This document shows, piece by piece, positions 46,250 to 55,759 of a stretch of 64,000 bases of DNA (position 1 is the stretch's first letter; every line of letters begins with the position of its first letter). Below the pieces are notes generated by a model. The model was given only the letters and a program-made list of their open reading frames with translations. It did not search any database and was not told where the DNA came from. A program made the translations under genes and the position numbers. The DNA lies in contig JAHQIY010000012.1 in NCBI GenBank assembly GCA_019054805.1, positions 2,852,001 through 2,916,000 on the forward strand. The letters are read 5' to 3'. Source of the DNA: Brachionus manjavacas. Lineage: Eukaryota > Rotifera > Eurotatoria > Ploima > Brachionidae.

Positions 46250-47350
46250 ATATTTAGTAAAGATTATGTAACAAGACTTTTCAACAGATATTTTCATCTT
46301 CCACTTGAAGAGCCATTTTTCTTGTACGTCTAAGTATTTGTTTATCTTATTTTCTAGATGTCCTTATTTTTTAAAAATGTGACCAAGTCATCAGCAAAAA
46401 GAAGAGAGTATTCACTATTTGTTTTATTCTTTTAGGAATATCATTGATAAAAATGCTAAAAAGTAATGGACCAATACCGAGCCTTTAGGAACACCTGCAG
46501 TAATATGATATTCATAACTCATGTGACCATTTACATTTACTTTAAATAATCTTGAGTCCAAAAATGAATTAATCCAATGTATTAGGTATAATCGTCGATT
46601 TTTTCTAAAACCTGATTGCTCCTGAATTAGTAATGAGTTTTGTTCTAAATAACTATATAATCTTGGGTTGACGATACGTTCTAAGAGTTTTCCTAGACAG
46701 CTTGTCATACTGATTGGTCGGTAGTTAGCCGGGTCTTGTGTTTAATTTGACTTTTTAGGTATCATAGTAATGTTAGCAGATTTCCATGCATTCGGTATTT
46801 TACTTTCTCTTAGACTTAAACTAAAAAGATACATAATGTCTTTTAGAATATTTTGAGGTAATTTTTTAACATAAGGTTATGAATTTAGTCTGGTCCTTAA
46901 TAAAATCAGACCAGTTTTGATTCCAAAAATTTTTTAAACTGTTTCTTAACTCTGGAGTCATTTGGTTAAATATTTTCTTAGTATTTTGACAACGAGTTTT
47001 TTGAAATATTCTTCTTATTTTTCTGCGTTCCTTAATTATACTGACAATGTTTGGTGGGAGACTTGTTTTGAAAATTCTATTTGTTTAGTATGGAATGCTT
47101 TTATGAGCTGCAGAAATTAATTTTTGGGTAATTTCTTCATTTAGTTCTTCAATTGATGCTGAATTTAATCCTGAGTTTTGACCTTTTAGGATCTCACGGA
47201 ATAATAACCAATTTGCTTTTTTATAATTAAGCTTCTTTGGTGTGTTTTAGGGATAACTGAGTAGTAAAAATTTATGCATGCCTCAATTGGAAAATGATCT
47301 CTGGTCATAACTTGATTATTTAGTACCCTAAAATCAGCGTTTTTATCAAT
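46250..47350 (-). pseudogene. LINE reverse transcriptase with motif A deleted
   Basis: Recognisable pieces include SLPPNIVSIIKERRKI (47.05 kb), then CLGKLLERIVNPRLYSYLEQNSLL and QSGFRKNRR, joined directly to LYLIHWINSFLDSRLFKV and ITAGVPKGSV (46.7-46.42 kb). Compared with the copy at 53.2 kb, about 50 codons between GFRK..RR and the WI.SFLDSR box are missing, including the F-D-I-S-K-A-F catalytic motif. The enzyme cannot be functional. Confidence 0.8.
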
Positions 47351-47364
47351 TAATGAAGTTGAGA

Positions 47365-48252
47365 CTAAGAATAAATCAAGAATTTCAAAATATTGAATAT
47401 GTTAAAGGTTGGAAACTTATTATTGATTACTGTGAAATTAAGCTCGTTAATAATGCTTTCTAAAATTGTTCCACTTTCGTTTTCTCCTTTGCATCCTATT
47501 TGTTTTGTTTTGGCGTTTAAGTCTCCCCCGAGAACATTATTTTTATAATTCCTATTTATCTTTTCGAATATATTAAAATTTAGAAGTTTATTAGGTGGAT
47601 TATAAAAACTGAACATGTATACAAATGGAGATTTTTCGGTCATTTCAAAATTGTGGGATTATGCTAATAAGTTAATTCCTGTAAGCAAGCTAAAAAATCA
47701 ATTATTTTTATTAATAATAATAATAATAATAATAAAAAATAAGCTACGGCAAGCATGCTTGCGGAGACGTCTTACTAGGAAGACATCTATGGTAGCTAGA
47801 TGCATTGAAATATAGAAATATAGTATTGGACTAAATTTTTTGACGAATCGATGAATTTTATTCTAATGTTAATTTTTGAACACACATTTTTATAACCGAA
47901 TAAAAAAAATTTTTTTGATTGGACCACAAAATAAAATCAAATTTTTTTTCTCTAAATAAATGTTTATGATCTTGCATATAATTATAATATATTATACATG
48001 TGGTCGACTTCAAATGAATTGATCTTTTCCTGGATTTACTTTGATACAAAGTAATTCAGAAGTAAATTCATCACACGAAAAGTCTTGAACAAACTCTAAT
48101 TCTTCCTTTACTAAAATTGCTTCTCCTCCACCATGCTTATTGCGTGGTTTACTTATTGATCTATAATTATTGAAATCTAAGAAAATATTTGATTCACTCG
48201 AATCAATTTTAATTTCATTAAGTAATACTATATCTGGGGAAAACTGAGCCAT
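47365..48252 (-). pseudogene. LINE apurinic-type endonuclease domain, interrupted
   Basis: The frame 48252..48010 reads MAQFSPDIVLLNEIKIDSS, whose NEIK box matches the catalytic Glu region of LINE endonucleases, and continues through RNKHGGGEAILVK. After an interruption, 47643..47365 reads FVYMFSFYNPPNKLLN and NNVLGGDLNAKTKQIGC, the GDLNA box with catalytic Asp and Asn. The gap contains foreign sequence at 47.70-47.85 kb. N-terminal and C-terminal parts are in different frames. Confidence 0.8.
47700..47825 (-). mobile_element. Tiny LINE 3'-end insertion with palindromes and (TTA)n tail
   Basis: Read on the minus strand: GTCTTCCTAGTAAGAC (a 5-bp stem), then the 14-bp palindrome GCAAGCATGCTTGC, then a (TTA)n run at about 47706-47738. 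The layout resembles the 3' end at 17.94-18.0 kb. It sits inside the endonuclease of the larger LINE and carries no coding sequence. Confidence 0.55.
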
Positions 48253-48312
48253 AAAAAAATCTTAAGAGGCTGATCTTGCTGGGAAGATGAGAACAATTCC
48301 AATGTGTAATTA

Positions 48313-49170
48313 CTAACATTGTTTTATTAAGAGTTTTTGTTCTTGAAATATATTTATTTGTCTTCTTGTCCATTCCTTCCGCGAGGTTTCTCCTGCTCTA
48401 TTATTTGAACTCTTCTCACTGTTATTGCTTGGTATTTCTACCAGATCTGCTATTTGCTTTTGTTGGTCAAACGACCTTGAATTTGTCTCATTGTGTACGG
48501 GCAGATTGATCTGTGAAGAGTACTTGCTGTTTCCATCTTTTATTTCAGCATTGTCGTTTGACTCAATAGAATATTCTGCTTTGTAACCATTCATTACTTC
48601 CCGAACACTCTCGTCGTTCTTTGCAAGTTTGTTATGATTTTCACTTTGATCATTTGAATCTAAGCTTGTGTCATTAAATGTTCGTTTGTAAAATTTGTTG
48701 GATTTTCCTAGGACTGTCATCTTATCATTTTTACTTAAACTGAAATCGGCTATCAAAGAGGAAATTGTTGGCGCTTCATTTTGATTATTATCATCTACTT
48801 CGATTTCTGTTATAATTCTGTTGTCAAAATTTTCCTCATCTTCGTCATCAAAATCAATAAATCTTTTTTGAGAAATTATTTTAGCCATTGAACACATGTC
48901 CGATGAGTGACCAACTCGATTACACTTGGAACAAACGGCATTTTTGCTCGGGCAGTCAAAAACCTTGTGACCAGTTTGCTCGCAGTAGAGACAACGAGTC
49001 TCGCCGATCTGGAAGACGTTTACAGGATTGCCATCAATCTGGGTTTGCTCCACCAAGTTGATTAGAAGGTTTTTATATAAAGGATTTCTTGAAACGTTAA
49101 TCTTGATTTTTGCACGAAATGTACCCTTAGAAATGTGAAAAAAATTACAAATCTTATCTAAATTTTGCAA
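48313..49170 (-). pseudogene. LINE ORF1, gag-like with two CCHC zinc knuckles
   Basis: A 285-codon open frame lacking a certain ATG (it opens at a TTG, so the true start may be upstream). Two perfect CX2CX4HX4C knuckles are present: CLYCEQTGHKVFDC (residues 60-73) and CSKCNRVGHSSDMC (80-93). They are followed by an acidic, Ser/Asn-rich C-terminal half. Such proteins bind LINE RNA to form the retrotransposition particle. The frame is intact from 49170 to its stop at 48313, about 60 bp before the endonuclease frame. Confidence 0.8.
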
Positions 49171-49251
49171 TATTTTATAAATTAAACAACACGAATTTTT
49201 CTAATCTTGCTAAATTCTACCCTTTAAAAAATTTAATTAAATTAAAAACTT

Positions 49252-49323
49252 TTCCCACACCGGGAATTGAACCCGGGCCGCCTGCGTGAAAGGCAGGAAT
49301 CCTAACCACTAGACCATATGGGA
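49252..49323 (-). tRNA. tRNA-Glu(TTC), cassette copy 1
   Basis: A 72-nt minus-strand cloverleaf. The acceptor TCCCATA pairs with TGTGGGA (one T-G). The D-arm is GTCTAGTGGTTAGGAT, the anticodon arm CCTGC-CTTTCAC-GCAGG with anticodon TTC, the T-arm CCGGG-TTCAATT-CCCGG, and the discriminator is A. A box (TAGTGGTTAGG) and B box (GGTTCAATTCC) are intact and a TTTTT terminator follows at 49245-49249. It has no intron. Confidence 0.97.
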
Positions 49324-49565
49324 CTTATAGTTCATTCGCTATAATTTACGTATTTTTCTAATTTGTTTGAAAGATTAAAAAATGCTCAGGATTTCTAAAA
49401 CAAAAATTAAAGAAAACTAGTAAAATTCCAAAAATCAAAAGTTTTAGTGCCATCTCTGAATTATTGATTTATGACTCGTCGTAAATCGTCCTTTTATCGT
49501 CCTTTTAGACCCAATTTATAAAGAAAAATGAGCAAAAAAAATAAATTCAAGGAAATTTAGGAAAT

Positions 49566-49571
49566 TTTATT
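49566..49571 (-). terminator. Poly(A) signal of protein A gene, copy 1
   Basis: AATAAA on the minus strand, about 30 bp past the stop, within the segment shared with gene B's 3' UTR. Confidence 0.6.
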
Positions 49572-49601
49572 GATTGATATTTTTAGGTTTAAGCGAGTAA
49601 T

Positions 49602-50629
49602 TTAGAAAGAGCCAAGGGATGAAAATTGAGCTGAAGCCAATGGAGCTGAGAGTTCAGCAGCACCGAATGAAGCTGATCCGCATGGTGATGGACATGGTGG
49701 TGGTGGTGGTGGCGGGCATGGAGCTGGGCATGATGGTGGTGGTGGTGGTGGACATGGAGCTGGGCATGGTGGTGGTGGTGGTGGGCAAGTTTGAACTGGA
49801 ACCGGAGTTGGAATTTTAACAGGTTGTGGGCATGGTACTGGAACTGGATATGGGACGGGTTGTGGGCATGGTTGAGGAACAGGTTGAGCTACTTGAACTG
49901 GGCAAGGTTGAGGAACTGGACATGGTAATCGAACTGGATATGGTTGTGGAGTTCTAACTGGAATTGGTACTTCGACTGGTACTGGGACTGGTCTTGGAAT
50001 TCTAATTCTGATTGGGATACGAACTGGGCATGGCACTGGAACTGGTTGTGGTACTGGGTATGGTTGTGGAACTGGTACTCTTACTGGAATTCTAATTGGA
50101 GTTGGAACAGCAACTGGTTGTGGTACTTGATATGGCAATGGTACTTGAACACGATTTATTTGTGGAACTGGTTGTGGAATTTGAACCTGTTGTGGAACTG
50201 GAGTTGGTACTGGGATTTTGAATGGAGTTGGAACTGGAACTCTTTGAGGATATGGAACTGAGACTGGACATGGTCTTGGAACTGGAACTGGAACCGGTCT
50301 TGGGCATGGAGTTGGCACTGGTACCTATTTTTTTTATTTTAATAAATTAACTTTTTTAAGAAAATTGAATTTTTTCTTACAGTTATGTACTGTGGTACTC
50401 GTACTGGAGTTGGTACTGGAGTTGGAACTGGAACTGGAATTCTGCATGGTGGTGGTGGACATGGAGCTGGGCATGGAGCTGGGCATGGTGGGGGTGGTGG
50501 TGGTGGGCATGAACCACATGAAGAGTCGAGTGATGGTAAAGATAAAGGCAATGAAGCTGGTAATTGAGCAGTAGCCAAAGGAGCTGAAAATTCAGCGCTA
50601 GAAAACGAAGATGAACCAAAGGAGGCCAT
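49602..50629 (-). CDS. Val-Pro/Cys-rich structural protein A, copy 1
   Basis: Two exons, 50629..50381 (83 codons) and 50324..49602, with a 56-bp phase-0 intron (ATAACT|GTAAGA ... AAAATAG|GTACCA), give 323 aa. It starts MASFGSSSFSSAEFSAPLA with no signal peptide, then has CGSCPPPPPPPC and a long body of V-P-V-P, Q-P-Y-P and R-I-P dipeptide-like repeats with spaced Cys. Next come CPPPPPPC blocks and the end GSASFGAAELSAPLASAQF. The N- and C-termini thus share an ASFG...SAPLA.AQ motif. The composition suggests an extended, disulfide- or enzyme-cross-linked structural protein acting inside the cell or released without a classical signal. This is inference. The open Trp/Asn-rich and Gly/Thr-rich frames across it are shadows. 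Confidence 0.88.
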
Positions 50630-50700
50630 TGTAAATGTTCTTTTTAAATTTCTGTTGAAAAACTAGAACTTGTCTATTCTCAAAATGATATTGTTGTTCA

Positions 50701-50708
50701 TATTTATA
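50701..50708 (-). promoter_or_regulatory. TATA box of protein A gene, copy 1
   Basis: TATAAATA on the minus strand, 72 bp upstream of the ATG at 50629. This leaves room for a TSS about 30 bp downstream and a short leader. It is identical in copy 2 at 61663-61670. Confidence 0.65.
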
Positions 50709-51112
50709 CGTGAGTTTTAGATAAACAAAAGCATTTTATCTTACTATTTCATCTTTTATTTAAAGATCTGAATACTTTCAATTCTGGGATGTATGCATTG
50801 GTAACAATATAAATTGATAATTTACATAATAGATCACAATAAATAAATTAGATATTTAATTTACAACTAAATAAAAGATATTTGAGCACGATTTGTTTAA
50901 TTTCGACAAACTATGGACACACGATTACTAAATTGTGACTGATAAGGATTCATGTTTTACTTTTCGGATGGATCCCCCACATTCTTCTCTCATTCTATTC
51001 AATCGATTTATTGATAAAAATAACATTGATTACATTTTTAAACAATCATTGATGAAAAAAATAAAAAAAGCTATTCAATTGAATCTATTGAAGCAGAAAC
51101 CTCGGATCACCA

Positions 51113-51118
51113 TATAAA
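51113..51118 (+). promoter_or_regulatory. TATA box of protein B gene, copy 1
   Basis: TATAAA 58 bp upstream of the inferred ATG at 51176. It is identical in copy 2 at 62076-62081. The A and B genes share one divergent promoter region of about 550 bp. Confidence 0.6.
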
Positions 51119-51175
51119 TTGAGTAAAATATAGAAATAAAATTATCAATTTCTATATTCTAAGAAATACTTTAAA

Positions 51176-52180
51176 ATGTTTGGTAAAAAAATTTTCCTCT
51201 TGATTTAAAAAAGTCAATTAAACAAACGTTTATTCTAGGTTCATTTGACTCTTCATCATTCGGCTCTTCATCATTGGGTTCATCATGTGGATCATGTGAA
51301 ACTTCATGTTGTCCACCTCCACCACCACCACCAGCACCAATAAGAGTGCCAGTACCTGTACCAGTGCCACAACCATATCCAGTTCCAGTTAGAATCCCAC
51401 GACATGTACCACATCCAATCCCAACTCCAGTTCCACAACCAGTACCATTTACAATCAGAGTACCAGTACCAAGACCTGTTCCAGTACCAACTCCAGTACC
51501 TGTTCCACAACCATGCCCAGTACCAGTTCCATTCAAAGTACCAGTAAGAGTACCAGTACCAGTTCAACTTACTGTACACGAACCAGTACCACAAGCTCAA
51601 ACCGTTCAAATTCCAATTAGAGTACCAGTACCACAACCATGCCCAGTACCAACCCCAGTTCCAACTCCAGTACCAGTTAGAGTACCAATAAGAATTCCAG
51701 TTCCACAACCATACCCAGTTGTCGAACATGTCGATGTTCCATACAGAGTTCCAGTTCCAAAACTATACCCAGGTAAATTTACCTTTTATATGTTTTCACT
51801 AAAATTAAAAAATTCAAATGATCAATAAATTTTTTCTTTTAGTCCCAGAAAGATACCCAGTTCCAGTTAGAGTACCAGTTCCACACAAATACCCAGTACC
51901 ACAACCAGTGCCAGTTCCATTCAAAATCCCAACTCCAGTTCCAGTACCACAAAGAGTTCCAATTCCAACTCCAGTTCCTCAACGTGTTCCAGTCCCAGTT
52001 CCAGTACCACCACCATGTCCACCTCCATGTCCACCACCACCACCACCATCATGCCCAGCTCCATGCCCGCCACCACCACCACCACCATGTCCATCACCAT
52101 GCGGATCAGCTTCATTCGGTGCTGCTGAACTCTCAGCTCCATTGGCTTCAGCTCAATTTTCATCCCTTGGCTCTTTCTAA
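51176..52180 (+). CDS. Val-Pro/Cys-rich structural protein B, copy 1
   Basis: Three exons inferred here: 51176-51182 (only ATGTTTG), 51239-51772 and 51843-52180, with introns of 56 and 70 bp (G|GTAAAA...TTCTAG and CAG|GTAAAT...CTTTTAG). Both joins are phase 1, giving 292 aa. The N-terminus is MFGSFDSSSFGSSSLGSSC, similar in style to protein A, then CGSCETSCCPPPPPPP. The body is built of P-V-P, R-V-P and Q-P-Y-P steps with spaced Cys, then CPPPPPPSC blocks and the same last 40 or so residues as protein A. There is no signal peptide. Starting at the in-frame TTG at 51274 would lose the conserved Ser/Gly/Phe head. Function is inferred as structural only. Confidence 0.87.
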
Positions 52181-52210
52181 ATTACTGGCTTAAACCTAAA
52201 AATATCAATC

Positions 52211-52216
52211 AATAAA
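52211..52216 (+). terminator. Poly(A) signal of protein B gene, copy 1
   Basis: AATAAA 30 bp past the stop codon, in the same sequence context as in gene A. Confidence 0.6.
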
Positions 52217-52573
52217 GTCTATTCTATCAATTATTTAACAATTTTTTTCTTTGTCTTTAATTCTTGCAATAATTTTATACTCAGAATTTGAAAAAAATGA
52301 ATCCTTCATAATTCTTTTTGGCGAACAAAGTATTTCAAATTTTTTCGAGCGGTTTCTCGATAGCACAGATTCAGTAATCTAAGACGCTGCTTAGGAACTA
52401 TTTTTTAAAATAATTTTAAATTTTATTATTTATAAAAAATAAATTAAACACAAGGTATCTAAAAGAATTGAAGATCGAATAAATAAAGGCTAAATTCAGC
52501 AAAAAATACCATGTTCATTTTTCTGAGCAAAATTCTTTTCTATTAAATTTAAATCTACATTTTCTTTTAATTT

Positions 52574-54310
52574 TTAAAATTGGTTTGATTTTATTGATAA
52601 AATGGGAAAAAACCCACTAACAAGTAGACCATTCTGGAAAAAAATAAATAAATTTAGATCAAAAAAAGGATCAAATTTAATCCCAAATTTGTTTTTAAAT
52701 GACAAGGAATTCAAAACTAATGAAGAAAAGGGAAAATGCTTTGGAGAACTCCTATCTTCAATATTTAGTCCTAATTCTGATTTAATAGATCGTGATAAAG
52801 ATTTCGAAATACTTAATTCTAACTCTGAATTCTTTAGAAATTATGATCAGTCTAATTTTAATGATCCAATTTGCTTAAATGAATTAATTATGGCTCTAAA
52901 AAGATTGAAAAATGAAGCGGCATCAGGACCTGACCAAATTCATAATCTAATGTTAAAAAAATTACCTAGAAATTCATTAATAGAAATTATAGAACTTTTT
53001 AATTTATCTCTTCGAGAAGGTAGAGTCCCTAAAGCATGGAAAACATCGAACATTACTATGATTCAAAAAAAAGCCTCTTCTTTACAAGATCCTTTAAATT
53101 ATAGACCAATTAGTATAACGAGTTGTTTAGGAAAGCTCCTGGAACGCATAGTATTTTTAAGATTATACAATTTTTTGGAACAAAATTCACTCCTTATCCA
53201 GGAGCAGTCTGGATTTAGAAAACACCGGCGAACATCAGATAACCTATTCTTTTTAATTCAAAAAATTGTGGAATCATTTAATAGAAAAAAAAAGAGTTTG
53301 CGGCCTGTTTTTTGATATTTCTAAAGCCTTTGATAGGGTTTGGCATGAAGGTCTACTTTTTAAATTGATTAAAATGAATCCACCTCATTACTTGACTAAC
53401 TGGATTAGATCCTTTTTAGATAGTAGGACATTTAAGGTAAATGTGAATGACCAATTGAGCGACGAATATCAAATAACTGCAGGTGTTCCTCAAGGCTCAG
53501 TAATAAGTCCTCTCTTATCTAGTATATATATTAATTACATCCCCAAAAGAAACAAAACAAATAATGAATACTCTCTGCTTTTCGCAGATGATCTAGTTAC
53601 ATTCTTCATTTATAACAAAAAAGGGAAACTTGAAAATAAGATAAATAAATACACCAAAGAGCCAGAACAATGGCTTATTAAATGAAAAATGAAGATATCA
53701 GTAGAAAAGTCATGTTCAGTAGTCTTTTCTAGATATAAAAAAGAGAGTGATGATCTAAACTTAAAAATTTATGGAAACAGAATAGTGAGCCAAAAAGAAA
53801 TCAAGTTTCTTGGTATTAAATTTGATTCTAAGTTAAACTTTAATATACTAGTATGCGAAATTAAAGAACGCTGCAACAAAAGGCTAAACATTATTAAAAT
53901 ATTGTCAAATAAAAAATGGGGTCTCAATCAAAACACACTAGAAAATCTTTAGTCGGATCAATCTTAGACTATTCTTTTCCTTGCTTGAATTCATTTTCAG
54001 AAAATAATATCAAAAAACTACAAGCAATTGAGCATACAGAAGTAAGATCTATGCCTTAGTTAAAATATGATACTCCCTCCAACATGTTGCATTATGAGGC
54101 TTTTAATAAGCTTAAATTACTAACAGTCTCAAATCGGCTTTGTGAGTTGAGTGAGAGATATGTTGGGACAATAATGGGACATTCTTTTCCATTGGTTGTA
54201 AGACTAGTGGAGAAATACAAAGAAGGTTTCTAATCAAGATTTATTGAATACCCAACTCCATTGTGTAATTGCTACCTTAAAATATCTTCTTTTTTCCCTG
54301 AACATTCAAT
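52574..54310 (+). pseudogene. Main-family LINE ORF2, truncated at both ends
   Basis: It begins at ATTGGTTTGATTTTATTGA beside cassette copy 1 and gives the longest readable RT: 52602-53315 (MGKNPLTSRPFWKKINKF, LKRLKNEAASGPDQIHN, RPISITSCLGKLLERI). After a +1 shift at an A run near 53290 come FFDISKAFDRVWHEGLLF, ITAGVPQGSVISPLL and LLFADDLVTFF. A stop at 53683 and a frameshift follow, then EIKFLGIKFDSKL and the C-terminus to about 54310. The 3' hairpin and tail found in other copies are missing. Motif A and the F-A-D-D box are intact. Confidence 0.88.
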
Positions 54311-54369
54311 TTTTTGAAAATAAGTATCCTTTAACTCTCTAGTTCAATTTCATTAATTTTTAAAAAAAC

Positions 54370-55200
54370 TTTTAGAGGCGAAGAATTTTATTGGGATGAT
54401 AGTGGTTCCAATGACAAAATTCGAGTAGTCATATTTTCAACAAAATTTAATTTATCAATTCTTAATAAAAATTTAGATTGGTATGCAGCCGTAACTTTTG
54501 ATATTTCCCCTATATTTTTCAAGCAAGTTCATTCATTACATATCATTAAAAATGGCACTACTGTTCCATGTCTTTTTTCAATGCCACCAAATTAAAAACA
54601 ATCTACATGCAAAATATTGTCTAAAATGATAGAATCCTATATTGATAATAAACAAAAATCTATCAACATGGACTTTGAACAGGCAGCAATAAATGTAGCA
54701 GTTAGTGTGTTTAATGCAAAATTCATACTTCCTTTTTTCATCTATCCCAGTTCCTTTTCAGACGTTTCTAAGCAAAAGGTCTTAACAAAGAGTATGCTCT
54801 AAATGATAGTTTTAGACAAATCTTTTATTAATACAATCTTTAGCAATTTTACCTGTAAAAGATATTATTTTAGGATTTAAATTGGTACAAATTAGAGCCC
54901 TAAATCTTTTGATCCGGTTTTAGTGTAATTTGAAAAATAATATATCGGAAAAGTAAAGCCAAATTCAAAATCACAAAGAGCAGTTCAACAGTATTCAATG
55001 TAATTGTGGAATGTTATCGAAAGAGCCAAGCTAATAATAATGTAGAAAGCTAGCATTGTCAAGTCCAGGCAGATGTGAGGAAAAAAATGAACATTTTAAC
55101 TGTGATTGAAATTTTACGAAATGAACAGTCCAAAGCTGAACTTGATTATGCTAGACTTGCTTAACTAATTAAACGTAAAATATCAAAATTGGAACTACAG
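54370..55200 (+). pseudogene. Second MULE transposase relic
   Basis: Translated pieces in broken frames are FYWDDSGSNDKIRVVIFST, LDWYAAVTFDISPIFFKQ, HSLHIIKNGTTVPCLFSMPPN, MDFEQAAINVAVSVFNAKF and, near 55.0 kb, NNVESWHCQVQADVRKK with VIEILRNEQSKAELD. This order (Asp-containing strand, DFE.AAI helix, N.VE.WH C-terminal box) matches the MULE-domain transposases common in animal genomes. It is distinct from the nested element at 40-41.6 kb. Stops and indels are many, and no inverted repeats were found. Confidence 0.7.
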
Positions 55201-55479
55201 GCAACTCAATTTTATTTCATAATTTTTCACGCTCAGAAGTTTACCTAGCTCACTATTGTCCTTTCATTAGTTTTGGAAAAGTCAACTGTTTGTTGTGGCT
55301 CTAAGTGCTTTCTTGAAAAATCTAGTTTGTTTTGGGTAAATTAAATGCACACTTGTTGCTAATTTTACGTTCCCTCTACACCAAAATAATTTATATTGTC
55401 CAACCTTTCAATTTATTTTTAACATTGACTTTAATTGATAGATGGCTTCTTTAATGGAGAATAAAAATCTTTATTTAAA

Positions 55480-55750
55480 AGTCATGTTAGATTCTCTCTG
55501 AGAAGAAAGCTAAAATTAAAATCATAATTAACCTAATAATAAATGAAAACATTTTAAATAATGAGGAAAACGTCAAATTCCTTACATTAGTTTCAAAACT
55601 TACTTTTGTTTCAATGATAGATGAATTAAAAGAGATTTGTAAATCAAGACTTTAGATAATATAATAAATTATATCTCAAAAAAGAAATGGGGTTTAAAAC
55701 CTAAAAAATTAGGTAATATTCAGAGTTATTTAAAAGTGCCAAATTAGAGT
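55480..55750 (+). pseudogene. Diverged LINE thumb fragment
   Basis: The plus strand reads VSKLTFVSMIDELKEICKSR, then after a stop NIINYISKKKWGLKPKKLGN. This parallels FDSKLNFNILVCEIKERCNK and IIKILSNKKWGLNQNTLEN of the 53.7-kb LINE at about 40-45% identity, so it is an older or related family member. Confidence 0.6.
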
Positions 55751-55759
55751 CAAAGTAAT

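Larger units (their letters stand above)
45252..49170 (-). mobile_element. Long antisense LINE (main family), degraded
   Basis: The 3' end (complement of GAGCTAAAGCTCC at 45280-45292, with a T-rich complement of the AAATAAA tail) lies at about 45252. Going upstream come the thumb, the RT, an endonuclease and a CCHC ORF1 up to 49170. It thus keeps both ORFs, the longest copy here. It is broken by several frameshifts and deletions and by a short insertion near 47.7-47.85 kb. At its 5' side it abuts the duplicated tRNA-Glu cassette. About 25 bp of its N-terminal ORF1 sequence are also present beside cassette copy 2. Confidence 0.85.
49147..52573 (+). repeat. Duplicated cassette, copy 1
   Basis: About 3.43 kb that recurs at 60122-63534 in the same orientation with only scattered differences (for example a 14-bp indel near 49480, a 2-bp indel in the short intron near 50355, single-base changes). 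It holds tRNA-Glu and the divergent Pro-rich gene pair. The right limit is sharp: after CTTTTAATTT (52573) copy 1 enters a LINE and copy 2 enters unrelated DNA. Confidence 0.93.

Noticed and set aside
50935..51117. 60-codon plus frame MTDKDSCF upstream of protein B as its first exon
   Set aside because: It differs between cassettes by a frameshift (its end changes in copy 2) and overlaps the TATA box. The ATGTTTG exon fits better.
49619..52163. Trp/Asn-, His-, Gly/Thr- and Met/Val-rich ORFs over the Pro-rich genes (also 60579-63156)
   Set aside because: They are other-frame readings of V-P and P-P-P repeats. The Pro-rich frames are the ones with splice phase, TATA boxes, poly(A) signals and paralogy.
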